Positions 7,336-15,046 of a DNA stretch of 23,019 nucleotides are shown one piece after another. Numbering within the stretch: position 1 is the stretch's first letter; the number at the start of each line of letters is the position of its first letter. The stretch comes from Actinomycetes bacterium. Lineage in GTDB: Bacteria > Actinomycetota > Actinomycetes > Mycobacteriales > Mycobacteriaceae. The notes below the pieces were generated by a model. It was not told the DNA's origin. It did not search any database and saw only the letters and a list, made by a program, of their open reading frames with translations. Both the position numbers and the translations under genes were made by a program. The stretch lies in assembly GCA_023460175.1 (NCBI GenBank), contig JAEWRC010000050.1, positions 1-23,019 on the forward strand, in the 5' to 3' direction.

Positions 7336-8409
7336 ATGACAGCACCGCTGCGAGTCGTCGTCTGGGCCACCGGCGGGGTCGGATCGATCGCCATCGATGC
7401 CATCGGCCGTCGTCCGGACCTCGAACTGGCCGGCGTGTGGGTGCACTCGCCGGACAAGGTGGGCCGCGATGCGGGGGAGTTGGCCGGCGGCACACCGATC
7501 GGGATCGCGGCCACCGACGACGCCGAAGCGCTGATCGCCCTGCGGCCGGACTGCGTGGTCTACACCGCCAGCGGGCCGGAACGCGACGCCGCGACCGTAC
7601 CGGATTACGTCCGACTGCTGGAGGCCGGGATCAACGTCGTCTCGACCTCGTCGACCATGCTGGTGTATCCGCCGTCGTTCCACTCCCCGCAGTGGCGCGA
7701 GCAGCTGGCGGCCGCCGCGACCGCGGGCAACGCGTCGTTCTACGTGTCGGGAATCTTCCCGGGCTTCGGGTCGGATCAGTTGGCGCTGCTGCTGACCACC
7801 CAGTCGAAGTCGATCCGCCGGATCACCGTCACCGAGGTCGCGCTCAACGACCACTACCCGGTGGCCGACATCATGATGGACGGCATGGGATTTGGTCGCC
7901 CGCTGGACTTCACACCCATGCTCGAGACGCCGGGGTTCATCGAGATGGCCTGGCGCGCACCGATCGCAATGATGGCCGACGCGCTCGGCGCGCAGGTGAG
8001 CGAGGTCCGAGGAAGGCTGGACCGCGCGCTCACCGGCCGTGACATCGAAGTGGCGTTCGGCACCATTCCCGCCGGCACCTGCGGCGCCGTGCGCACCCGC
8101 GCGGTCGGCATGGTCGACGGCGACGAACGGATCGTGGTCGAACACATCATCCGGATGGCGCGCGACGTCGCGCCCGAGTGGCCGACCTCGGATTCGGACG
8201 CCACCTACCGGGTCGACATCGACGGCGAGCCGGATGTGCACTGCGCCATGACGCTCGGGGCCGCCGAGGGGCACGGCGCGGGTCGGGCCGCCATGACGGC
8301 CACCGCCATGCGTGTCGTCAACGCCATCCCGTATGTCGTGGCGGCAAAGACCGGCCTGCTGAGTTCACTGGACTTGCCGAATACGTTGCCGCGGCACGCC
8401 TTCGACTGA
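7336..8409 (+). CDS. DapB-like NAD(P)-binding protein (dihydrodipicolinate reductase N-terminal domain family)
   Basis: The product is 357 aa. ATG 7336 is preceded by GGAG at 7325-7328, which favours it over the longer open frame that overlaps the LLM gene. The N-terminus has a Rossmann fold with VVVWATGGVGSIAIDAI (7-23). It is followed by the pattern of the family often annotated in mycobacteria as dihydrodipicolinate reductase, although true DapB is about 250 aa and these longer proteins are not in lysine synthesis. Characteristic stretches are VVYTASGPERDA and GINVVSTSSTMLVYPP. It probably acts as an NAD(P)-dependent dehydrogenase on the same pathway as the LLM protein. Its 3' end lies only nine bases from the end of the convergent P450 gene. 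Confidence 0.85.
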   Translation: MTAPLRVVVWATGGVGSIAIDAIGRRPDLELAGVWVHSPDKVGRDAGELAGGTPIGIAATDDAEALIALRPDCVVYTASGPERDAATVPDYVRLLEAGINVVSTSSTMLVYPPSFHSPQWREQLAAAATAGNASFYVSGIFPGFGSDQLALLLTTQSKSIRRITVTEVALNDHYPVADIMMDGMGFGRPLDFTPMLETPGFIEMAWRAPIAMMADALGAQVSEVRGRLDRALTGRDIEVAFGTIPAGTCGAVRTRAVGMVDGDERIVVEHIIRMARDVAPEWPTSDSDATYRVDIDGEPDVHCAMTLGAAEGHGAGRAAMTATAMRVVNAIPYVVAAKTGLLSSLDLPNTLPRHAFD

Positions 8410-8418
8410 GGGGCGAAC

Positions 8419-9618
8419 TCAGCGGGTCCGGACCGGGAGTTGCGCCCAGCCGCGCACGCTCGAGGTGTGCGCCATGCGCGTACCGGAGTAGTCGACCTCC
8501 CAGTCCGGCCAGCGCTTGAGCACCTCCTCGAACGCGACGCGCGCCTCGAGCCGGGCCAGTGCCGCGCCGAGGCAGAAGTGGATGCCCTGCCCGAAGCTCA
8601 GATGCCCGCCCTTGCGGTGGATGTCGTAGCGGTCCGGGTCGGTGTAGCGGGACTCGTCGCGGTTGGCCGATCCGTTGATCAGCAGCATGTACGAGCCCTC
8701 GGTGACCACCTGGCCGTAGAGTTCGACGTCGTTGGCCACATAGCGCGCCTGTACGGGTGACGGCGGGTCGTAGCGCAGCGTCTCTTCCACCGCCGACGGG
8801 ATCAGCGACGGGTCGGCGACGAGTTCGTGCCGCTGATCGGGGTGCTTGCCGAGTTGCTCGCCCATGAACCCGATGAGCCGGGCGGTGGTCTCTCCGCCCG
8901 CGCCGGCGATCATCGCGGTGTAGGCCAGCACCTCGGTGCGTTCGAGTTGCCGCCGGGTGCCGTCGGGTTCCTCGACCTCCGCGTTGAGCAACTCGGTCAT
9001 CAGATCATCGGAGGGGTGGGTGGCCCGCCACTCGATGTAATCGGCGAACAGGGCCAGCGACTCGGCGAAGACCGTCGCGCTGACGTCGCCGACGTCCTCG
9101 CCCACCGAGATACTCTTGTCGGTGCGGGCGCGGATCTGCTCCTGGCCCTCCTCGGGGATGCCGAGCAGATAGCCGATGGTGCGCATCGGCATGATGGCGC
9201 CCAGATCGACGACGAAGTCGAAGCCCTCCTCGCCGACGAGCGGATCCAGTGCGCGCGCGCAGAATCCGCGGACCAGATCCTCGACCGCCAGCATCCGCCG
9301 CGGCGTGAAGACCCGCGACAGCAGCCGGCGATGCAGATCGTGCAGCGGGGGGTCCTCGAACAGCAGGATGCCGGGGGGCACCTCGATACCGCTGAACAAG
9401 ATGTCGGCAGTGGTGCCCCGGCCCGAGCGGTAGGTCTGCCAGTCCGGCAGGGCCTGCGCGACATCGTCGTACCGAGTCAGGGCGTAGAAGTTGTACTTCT
9501 CGTTGTAGTACAGCGGGGCCTCGGCCCGCATCCGCTTCCACACCGGGTACGGGTTGTCATCGATGTCGAAATCGAAGGGGTCGTAATACAAGTCGGTCAT
9601 CGGATCATCAATCGTCAC
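8419..9618 (-). CDS. Cytochrome P450 (second close paralogue)
   Basis: With GTG 9618 as start the product is 399 aa, exactly the length of the P450 at 2704-3903. The N-terminus is then VTIDDPMTDLYYDP, which matches it in spacing to the shared DLYYDP; GACGGA lies upstream. ATG 9600 is an alternative without a ribosome binding site. Motifs are I-helix AGGETT (about 240-245), ExxR (Glu279-Arg282, ETLR) and haem loop FGQGIHFCLG with Cys349. Long identical stretches shared with the first paralogue place both in one P450 family. It lies 51 bases after the AveC-like gene on the same strand and is probably the last gene of that operon, controlled by the TetR at 10689. The substrate is unknown, but differs enough to be kept beside a different regulator. 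Confidence 0.92.
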   Translation of the reverse strand: MTIDDPMTDLYYDPFDFDIDDNPYPVWKRMRAEAPLYYNEKYNFYALTRYDDVAQALPDWQTYRSGRGTTADILFSGIEVPPGILLFEDPPLHDLHRRLLSRVFTPRRMLAVEDLVRGFCARALDPLVGEEGFDFVVDLGAIMPMRTIGYLLGIPEEGQEQIRARTDKSISVGEDVGDVSATVFAESLALFADYIEWRATHPSDDLMTELLNAEVEEPDGTRRQLERTEVLAYTAMIAGAGGETTARLIGFMGEQLGKHPDQRHELVADPSLIPSAVEETLRYDPPSPVQARYVANDVELYGQVVTEGSYMLLINGSANRDESRYTDPDRYDIHRKGGHLSFGQGIHFCLGAALARLEARVAFEEVLKRWPDWEVDYSGTRMAHTSSVRGWAQLPVRTR

Positions 9619-9669
9619 TGCAATTCCGTCTTCCAATACTGGCGACCGCGCGAGCCGCGGCGCAAGGTG

Positions 9670-10455
9670 TCACTGCGGTTGGTTGGGGACGCCGGGGAAC
9701 AGCTGCTCGGTGGGGCCCGAGGTCACCCAGCCGTTGAGCTTGGTCACCAGGTGCGGCGCGAACACCGAGCCGTAGACCGCGTGCCCGACCACGATGGCCG
9801 CCACCACCGAGACCAGTGCGGACTGCAACTTGGTCTTGGACAGCTTGTCGGCCAGCATGTCCAGGACGTTGCGGCCCTGGGCGTCGGTGCGCCCCAGCAG
9901 GTAGGTGAAGGTCATCATCTGCACGCCCATGGCGATGGAGTCGTAGATCGGGTACTGGTTCTTGGTGCCTTCCCAGAGCCCGAGGCCGGGGATGACGTAC
10001 CCGTAGTAGAACAGCCCGAGACGCGCGCCGATCAGCGCGTTGAACACGAACGCCCAGCAGAAGCCGACGGCGAAACCGACCGCCAGCAGGGTCTGGGGCC
10101 GACGCCACTGGAACTTCCTGGCGACCCGCCGGCCCAGCGCGGCGCCGATGACGGCCGGCAGCACGAAGTACGCGATGTAACCGACCGGCACCGCCGAGGG
10201 CAATCCGCCCCAGGTCATGTCCAGCGGCCACCAGGACGGCATGCGCGGCAGCGCGGGCGGGAACTGCGCGTACACCGCCCAGTCGTAGGGTGCCTCGATC
10301 CACGAGAACGAGATCGCCGAGATGGACAGCAGCAGCAGCGGATGCAGCCGGCCGCGTCGGTAGCTCAGGTAGATGCCGATCAGCAGGAACGCCAGGCCGC
10401 CCACGTAGGCGAACGTGACGCCGGCACTGATCAGGAAGTCGACGCTGACGTTCAC
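9670..10455 (-). CDS. AveC-like (spirocyclase AveC family) membrane protein
   Basis: The product is 261 aa from GTG 10455, with GGAGGT seven bases upstream. The start overlaps the stop of the 38-aa gene (GTGA), so translation is coupled. It has about six hydrophobic helices and characteristic segments: FSWIEAPYDWAVYAQFPP, WWPLDMTWGGLPSAVP, NALIGARLGLFYYGYVIPGL and SIAMGVQMMTFTYLLG. These match my memory of mycobacterial proteins annotated as spirocyclase AveC family. AveC of Streptomyces avermitilis affects spiroketal/dehydration steps in avermectin biosynthesis. Mycobacterial members occur beside P450s and lipid-catabolic genes, and their reaction is not established. Here it lies between a tiny membrane peptide and a P450, so it may act with that P450 on a hydrophobic substrate in the membrane. 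Confidence 0.85.
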   Translation of the reverse strand: MNVSVDFLISAGVTFAYVGGLAFLLIGIYLSYRRGRLHPLLLLSISAISFSWIEAPYDWAVYAQFPPALPRMPSWWPLDMTWGGLPSAVPVGYIAYFVLPAVIGAALGRRVARKFQWRRPQTLLAVGFAVGFCWAFVFNALIGARLGLFYYGYVIPGLGLWEGTKNQYPIYDSIAMGVQMMTFTYLLGRTDAQGRNVLDMLADKLSKTKLQSALVSVVAAIVVGHAVYGSVFAPHLVTKLNGWVTSGPTEQLFPGVPNQPQ

Positions 10456-10568
10456 TGGTCAACCTCCGGGGCCCGGGCGCCGCGCGCCTCCGGGTCGAAG
10501 TACAGCACCAATCCGACGATCAGGACGATCAGTCCAAAAAGTGTGCCGAGCATGACAATTGCGCCCAC
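10452..10568 (-). CDS. 38-aa single-pass membrane peptide upstream of the AveC-like gene
   Basis: This very short gene is supported by structure. GTG 10568 is preceded by AAAGGAGGC (10573-10581), the best Shine-Dalgarno in the window, and its TGA overlaps the GTG start of the AveC-like gene by four bases. The peptide begins VGAIVMLGTLFGLIVLIVGL, continues VLYFDPEARGARAPEVDQ, and is one transmembrane helix followed by a short charged tail. It is the first gene of the operon small peptide - AveC-like - P450, and sits just downstream of the 18-bp palindrome. It may be a subunit or stabiliser of the AveC-like protein. A purely translational leader role is also possible, but the amino-acid composition argues for a true membrane peptide. 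Confidence 0.72.
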   Translation of the reverse strand: MGAIVMLGTLFGLIVLIVGLVLYFDPEARGARAPEVDQ

Positions 10569-10599
10569 GGCTGCCTCCTTTGGCGGGCAATGCGATGTG

Positions 10600-10617
10600 T
10601 AATAGTGGACACTATTA
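10600..10617. promoter_or_regulatory. Perfect 18-bp palindrome, TetR operator
   Basis: TAATAGTG-GA-CACTATTA is a perfect inverted repeat with a 2-base centre in the 120-base gap between the divergent AveC-operon and TetR genes. It is strikingly AT-rich for this DNA. Its size and position fit a TetR-family operator controlling both directions. Candidate -10 elements overlap it (TAATAG and TAGTGT on the minus strand), so binding would block transcription. It is unrelated to the operator at 3977-4000 and to the 14-bp motif. Confidence 0.7.
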
Positions 10618-10688
10618 ACGGGGCCGGGTCAAGCCTGGGCCTATCGTGAAAGTTCAGCCGCGCCGGGCGGTTCGAGGAGTGATGCACC

Positions 10689-11348
10689 GTGACCCAGGGA
10701 CGTTCGACCAACAGGCGGTCGACGAAGGAGAAGCCGGCCCCGCGGCGGGCGCCCGGTGAGGCCCGCCGACTGTTGCTCGAGGCCGCGCGTGACCTGTTCG
10801 CCCGCCGGGACTACCGCAGCACCACCACGCGGGAGATCGCCGAGGCGGCCGGCGTCACCGAATACCTGTTGTTCCGCCACTTCGGCTCGAAGGCGGGGCT
10901 GTTCCGGGAGGCGCTGGTGCTGCCGTTCACCAACTTCGTCGACGAGTTCGGCGCGACGTGGCAGGCGGTGGTCCCGGAGGAGACCGACGAGAAGGAACTG
11001 GCCCGGCAGTTCGTCGGCCGCCTCTACGACGTCCTCGTCGACCACCGGGGGCTGCTGTTGACCTTGGTTGCCGCCGACGGGCTCAGCGACGAGGAGATCG
11101 AGAGCGCCGGCATCGCCGACATCCGCCGGGCGCTGACGCTGCTCGGCGGGATCAGCGGCGAGGGGATGAGTCTGCGTGGAATGCATTCGGGGCAGCCGGA
11201 TCTGCCCGCGCACTCCACGGTGGCGATGATCGTCGGGATGGTGGCCCTGCGCTCGACGTTCTTCGGGAACAGTCCGCCGCCGCGGGAAGCCATCGTCGAT
11301 GAACTCGTGCAGGCCATCCTGCATGGCTTCCTGCACCGGCAGGACTGA
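10689..11348 (+). CDS. TetR/AcrR-family transcriptional regulator
   Basis: The product is 219 aa from GTG 10689, with GAGGAG at 10674-10679. A basic 20-residue lead (many Arg, Lys and Thr) precedes the TetR helix-turn-helix at about residues 24-72, including TTTREIAEAAGVTEYLLFRH and FGSKAGLFREAL. The remainder is a helical ligand-binding domain. It is divergent from the small peptide - AveC-like - P450 operon across a perfect 18-bp palindrome, the expected arrangement for a local repressor. Its stop is 36 bases from the end of the convergent SDR gene. The ligand is unknown. Confidence 0.92.
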   Translation: MTQGRSTNRRSTKEKPAPRRAPGEARRLLLEAARDLFARRDYRSTTTREIAEAAGVTEYLLFRHFGSKAGLFREALVLPFTNFVDEFGATWQAVVPEETDEKELARQFVGRLYDVLVDHRGLLLTLVAADGLSDEEIESAGIADIRRALTLLGGISGEGMSLRGMHSGQPDLPAHSTVAMIVGMVALRSTFFGNSPPPREAIVDELVQAILHGFLHRQD

Positions 11349-11384
11349 ATCCCCGCGAAGATCTCCTGGATCTAAGCCCGCGGC

Positions 11385-12263
11385 CTAGCCGCCGGGGCCG
11401 TTGGGCCACTTGAGCAACGACCCGGCGTCCACCCGGATCTGCTGACCGGTGATGTAGCGGCTCTCGTCGCTGGCGAGGAACACCCCGAGGTGGGCCATGT
11501 CCTCCGGTTCGACATAGGGGATGGGCATCGCCTGGAAGAGTGAGAACAGCGGTTCGGCGTCCTCCCGGGTGGCCGTCTTGCCCTCGGCCTTCAGGTCCGG
11601 ACGGAACACCCCGTACATGCCCTCGTTCTGCAACAGATGGGTGTTGCAGTTCGTCGGATGGATCGCGTTGACGCGAATCATCTTGGGCGCCAGGTGCAGA
11701 CTCATCTCCTCCACGTACTCGATCACCACGCGCTTGCTCCAGCCGTAGCCGGCGCCGCCGGGGCCCATGTCCGGGCTGGTGGTGGTGCCGCGGATCATCC
11801 CGGCGGTCGAGCCGGTCACGATGATCGACGAGCCGTTCGGCAGGTGCGGGACCGCCACGGCCACGGTGTTCATCACGCCGACCAGGTCGACGTCGGAGGC
11901 GTCGACGAAGCCCATCGGGTCCGGATCGCCCATCGCCATGGGCAGGATGCCGGCGTTGGCGACGACGATGTCGACCCGGCCCAGGTCGGCCACGCCCGCC
12001 TCCAACGCATCCCGAAGCTCGTGGCGTTCCCGGACGTCGGCGATGCGGGCCACGATCCGGCGACCGAGTTCCTTGACCGAGCGTTCGGTCTCGGCGAGAT
12101 CGTCGGGCGTGGCCAGCGGGTAGGGGTTGGACGGGATGTCGCGACAGATGTCGACCGCGATGATGTCGGCACCTTCGCGCGCCATCGCCAGCGCGTGCGC
12201 GCGGCCCTGACCGCGCGCCGCCCCGGTGATGAAAGCGACTTTGCCGCTGAGCTTTCCGGTCAT
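11385..12263 (-). CDS. Mycofactocin-type short-chain dehydrogenase/reductase
   Basis: The product is 292 aa from ATG 12263, with AAAGGGAA upstream. It has the SDR cofactor motif TGAARGQG (13-20), Asp38 after the second strand (NAD preference), NAG (103-105), Ser152 and the catalytic Tyr173-x3-Lys177 (YGWSK). The RGQGRAHA start of helix 1, the VDIC stretch and the inserted segment YPLATPDDLAETE (48-60) are the signature of the actinobacterial SDR subgroup whose NAD is thought to be non-exchangeable and reoxidised through mycofactocin. It should oxidise a secondary alcohol, or perform the reverse, on the pathway served by the P450 upstream. It lies 22 bases downstream of that P450 gene, in one operon. 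The mycofactocin biosynthesis genes would have to be elsewhere in the genome. Confidence 0.9.
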   Translation of the reverse strand: MTGKLSGKVAFITGAARGQGRAHALAMAREGADIIAVDICRDIPSNPYPLATPDDLAETERSVKELGRRIVARIADVRERHELRDALEAGVADLGRVDIVVANAGILPMAMGDPDPMGFVDASDVDLVGVMNTVAVAVPHLPNGSSIIVTGSTAGMIRGTTTSPDMGPGGAGYGWSKRVVIEYVEEMSLHLAPKMIRVNAIHPTNCNTHLLQNEGMYGVFRPDLKAEGKTATREDAEPLFSLFQAMPIPYVEPEDMAHLGVFLASDESRYITGQQIRVDAGSLLKWPNGPGG

Positions 12264-12285
12264 ATGTGTTCCCTTTACTGTCGGT

Positions 12286-13554
12286 TCAGTCGAGCGGTTT
12301 GAAGGTGATGTTCAGTTCGCTGAGTCCGCGCATGATGAACGTCGGCTCGTAGCTGTAGTGCCGGTTGTCCGCCGCGCCGTGGTGCTCCTCCGAGATCGTG
12401 ATGTCGCGCATCCGGTCGAGGATCCGGTGCAGCGACACCCGGCCCTCCGCGCGCGCCAACGGCGCTCCCGGGCAGGAGTGCACCCCCCGGATGAACGCGA
12501 TCTGTTCCCGGACGTTAGCGCGATCGGGCTGGAAGGTGTCGGGATCCGGGAACTTTCGCTCGTCGCGATTGCACGCGCCGGGCAACACCATCACCGTCGT
12601 GCCGGCCGGCACTTCCACCTCGCCCAACTTCGTTGTCGTGCGCGCCATCCGGAAGTGCGCCTTGACCGGGCTCTCCACCCGCAGGGTCTCCTCGAGGAAG
12701 GACGGAATCTTGCTGCGGTCATCGCGCAGTTCGGTCTCGAAGTGCGGGTTTTCGCCGATGATGCGCACCGCGGCGCTGACCAGCTTGGTGGTGGTCTCCG
12801 TGCCGGCGGCGAACAGGAACGTCGACAGGTTCATCACGTGTTCGATGTCCGGCGTCGAGCCGTCCTCGTGCTTGGCCTGGGCCAGCTCGGTCAGCACATC
12901 GCCGCGCGGTGTGCGTCGGCGGTCTTCGATGTAGCTGTAGAACTTCTCGTTCAGCCAGCTCAGCGGATTGTGGTCGGTCGGGGCCTCCTGTCCCAGCTCG
13001 CCGACCTGGGACAGCGCGAATGCGGCCTTGAACTCCTCGTGATCCTCGGCGGGCACGCCCAACAGGTCGGCGATCACCAGCAGCGAGAACGGCTTCGCGT
13101 AGTCGGTCAGGAACTCGCAGGCCCCGCGTTCGATGAAGGTGTCCAGTTGCTGATCGGCCAACCGCCACATGAAGTCCTCGTTCTCGCTGAGGCGCTTCGG
13201 GGTGATCAGCCGGTTGAGCAGGGCGCGGGTGCGGGTGTGTACCGGTGGGTCCTCGGTGGTGATGTGCTCGGCCATCGGCACCTGACCGCGGTGTTGCTCG
13301 ATCAGTTCGGAGACGTCCTCGGATTCCCCCGGGCCGAACGGAAGACCCGAGAACGGCCCGGCCACCGAGACGCACGACGAGAAGGACTGGTCCTTGTAGA
13401 CGGCGAGCGCCTCCTCGTAGCCGGTCACCGCGAGCACGTTGAACGGCGTGGCGTTGGTGACCGGGCACCTCGAGCGCAGGTGGTCGAAGTAGGGATACGG
13501 GTCCGGGACCAGAGTCTCGTCGGTGAAGAAATCCATCGTGTCGAAGTCGGTCAC
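12286..13554 (-). CDS. Cytochrome P450 (unrelated subfamily to the other two)
   Basis: This is a 422-aa P450 with I-helix AGTETT (about 250-255), ExxR (Glu289-Arg292, ETLR) and haem loop FIRGVHSCPG with ligand Cys361. I prefer GTG 13554, giving VTDFDTMDFFTDETLVPDPY, because GGAGCAGGAG lies just upstream. The in-frame ATG 13572 adds six residues and has only a poor ribosome binding site. Its sequence outside the motifs is clearly different from the two paralogous P450s, with another N-terminal layout (LVPDPYPYFDHLRSRCPV). It heads an operon with the mycofactocin-type SDR, so an oxidation followed by alcohol dehydrogenation is plausible. The promoter region carries a full 14-bp motif (13604-13617) and a second one toward the divergent amidohydrolase. 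The substrate is unknown. Confidence 0.92.
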   Translation of the reverse strand: MTDFDTMDFFTDETLVPDPYPYFDHLRSRCPVTNATPFNVLAVTGYEEALAVYKDQSFSSCVSVAGPFSGLPFGPGESEDVSELIEQHRGQVPMAEHITTEDPPVHTRTRALLNRLITPKRLSENEDFMWRLADQQLDTFIERGACEFLTDYAKPFSLLVIADLLGVPAEDHEEFKAAFALSQVGELGQEAPTDHNPLSWLNEKFYSYIEDRRRTPRGDVLTELAQAKHEDGSTPDIEHVMNLSTFLFAAGTETTTKLVSAAVRIIGENPHFETELRDDRSKIPSFLEETLRVESPVKAHFRMARTTTKLGEVEVPAGTTVMVLPGACNRDERKFPDPDTFQPDRANVREQIAFIRGVHSCPGAPLARAEGRVSLHRILDRMRDITISEEHHGAADNRHYSYEPTFIMRGLSELNITFKPLD

Positions 13555-13603
13555 AAGGCGCTCCTGCTCCATTCGCTGCCGACCACCGGAGGTGATCCAA
13601 GAA

Positions 13604-13617
13604 ACCTAACGTTTGTT
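13604..13617 (-). promoter_or_regulatory. 14-bp motif site C (AACAAACGTTAGGT)
   Basis: A perfect match to the recurring motif, read on the minus strand, 50 bases upstream of the preferred P450 start. The TAGGTT at its end (13608-13603) has the TANNNT form of a -10 element, so the operator and core promoter probably overlap. Confidence 0.6.
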
Positions 13618-13709
13618 CTGGCAAGACTAGCGCTGGCTGCCTACCGTGGTCAATGGCGAGGTATAAACGCGGTTCACGCGGCCGGTCGTCGTCGATGGCG
13701 CCCAAACTA

Positions 13710-13738
13710 TTGACCTAATATCTGTTTCACTCTAGCGT
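13710..13738 (+). promoter_or_regulatory. Amidohydrolase promoter, with 14-bp motif site D inside
   Basis: TTGACC (13710-13715), a 17-base spacer and TAGCGT (13733-13738) form a good mycobacterial housekeeping-type promoter. Motif D, AACAGATATTAGGT on the minus strand, fills 13713-13726, overlapping the -35 and most of the spacer. Transcription would start about 13745, at or next to the ATG at 13747, so the mRNA is probably leaderless. A protein bound to the motif would exclude RNA polymerase. Confidence 0.7.
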
Positions 13739-13746
13739 CGTCCGCC

Positions 13747-15027
13747 ATGAATATGAATGACTTCGTGCTGGTCTCGGTCGACGACCATCTGGTGGAACCG
13801 CCGGACATGTTCGACGGCCACATCCCGGACAAGTACAAGGACGACGTACCCAAGCTGATCCAGCGGGCCGACGGCACCGACGCCTGGGTCTTCGAAGGGC
13901 AGGAGGCGACGAACGTCGGCCTCAACGCCGTGGCGGGTCGGCCGCCGGACGAGTACGGTGCCGAACCCACCAAGCTCAGCGAGATCCGCGAGGGCTGCTA
14001 CGACATCCACGAACGCATCCGAGACATGAACGCCAACGGTGTGGCGGCCGCCCTGAACTTCCCGTCGTACCCGCAGTTCTGCGGCCAGTACTTCGCCCGC
14101 GCCCAGGACAAGGACCTGGGGCTTGCCGTGCTGCGTGCCTACAACGACTGGCATATCGATGAGTGGTGCGGCGCGTACCCGGGTCGGATGATCCCGCAGG
14201 CGCTGCCGCCGATCTGGGATCCGCAACTCATGGCCGACGAGGTGCGCCGGGTCGCGCGCAAGGGCTGCCACGCCGTGACCTTCTCGGAGAACCCGACCAA
14301 GCTGAACTACCCGTCGCTGCACGACCCGCACTGGGATCCGTTCTGGCAGGCGTGTAGCGACGAGAACACTGTCGTCAACCTGCACATCGGGTCGTCGTCG
14401 AGCGTGGTGATCACGTCGGTGGACGCCCCCGTGGACACCATGATGACGCTGCAGCCGATGAGCATCGTGCAGGCCGCCGCGGACCTGATCTGGTCGCCGA
14501 CGCTACGCCGGTGGCCCGATCTGACGTTCGCGTTGTCCGAGGGCGGGATCGGTTGGGTGCCCTACTTCCTGGAGCGCATCGATCGGGTCTACACGATGCA
14601 CCGGGCCTGGACGCACCAGAACTTCGGCGGCAAGCTGCCCAGCGAGGTGTTCCTGGAGCGGATCGCGCTGTGCTTCATCGACGATGGCTTCGGCGTCGAG
14701 AGCCGGCACAAGCTCAATCTCGACATGGTCACCTGGGAATGCGATTATCCGCACTCGGACTCGACCTGGCCGCTGGCGCCGGAGTCGCTGTCGCTGTCCC
14801 TGGACGGCGTACCCGACGTCGAGGTGGACAAGATCACTCACCAGAATGCGTTGCGGCTCTACAGCTTCGACATGTTCGCCCACCACCGCAAGGAGGATCT
14901 GACGGTCGGGGCCCTACGCGCCCAGGCCACCGATGTCGACCTCGGCTTCCGCTCCTCGGAACGGTTGAAGAAGACCGGCACCGACACCGTCACCGTGCTC
15001 GATCTGGCGGCCAAGATCCCGACGTGA
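13747..15027 (+). CDS. Metal-dependent amidohydrolase family protein (Amidohydro_2 type)
   Basis: The product is 426 aa. It opens with VSVDDHLVEPPDMF (10-23), the first metal-binding strand of the family (Asp12-x-His14, Glu17). It then shows NLHIGSSSS (His213), LSEGGIGWVPYFLERID (about 263-279) and WECDYPHSDSTWP with Asp333, as in decarboxylase/hydrolase TIM barrels related to aminocarboxymuconate-semialdehyde decarboxylase. Mycobacteria have many such genes in lipid and steroid catabolic clusters, mostly of unknown substrate; hydrolysis or decarboxylation of an activated ring product is possible. ATG 13747 is used because the promoter -10 ends nine bases upstream, which suggests a leaderless transcript. 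ATG 13753 would be the alternative. It is divergent from the third P450. Confidence 0.9.
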   Translation: MNMNDFVLVSVDDHLVEPPDMFDGHIPDKYKDDVPKLIQRADGTDAWVFEGQEATNVGLNAVAGRPPDEYGAEPTKLSEIREGCYDIHERIRDMNANGVAAALNFPSYPQFCGQYFARAQDKDLGLAVLRAYNDWHIDEWCGAYPGRMIPQALPPIWDPQLMADEVRRVARKGCHAVTFSENPTKLNYPSLHDPHWDPFWQACSDENTVVNLHIGSSSSVVITSVDAPVDTMMTLQPMSIVQAAADLIWSPTLRRWPDLTFALSEGGIGWVPYFLERIDRVYTMHRAWTHQNFGGKLPSEVFLERIALCFIDDGFGVESRHKLNLDMVTWECDYPHSDSTWPLAPESLSLSLDGVPDVEVDKITHQNALRLYSFDMFAHHRKEDLTVGALRAQATDVDLGFRSSERLKKTGTDTVTVLDLAAKIPT

Positions 15028-15046
15028 GACCGGGAGGTGATCCGGG

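Noticed and set aside
8410..8418. Terminator between the convergent DapB-like and P450 genes
   Set aside because: Only nine bases separate the stops and no hairpin is visible.
9619..9636. Six-residue extension of the second P450 to a TTG at 9636
   Set aside because: GTG 9618 has a purine-rich stretch upstream and gives the same length and spacing as the paralogue.
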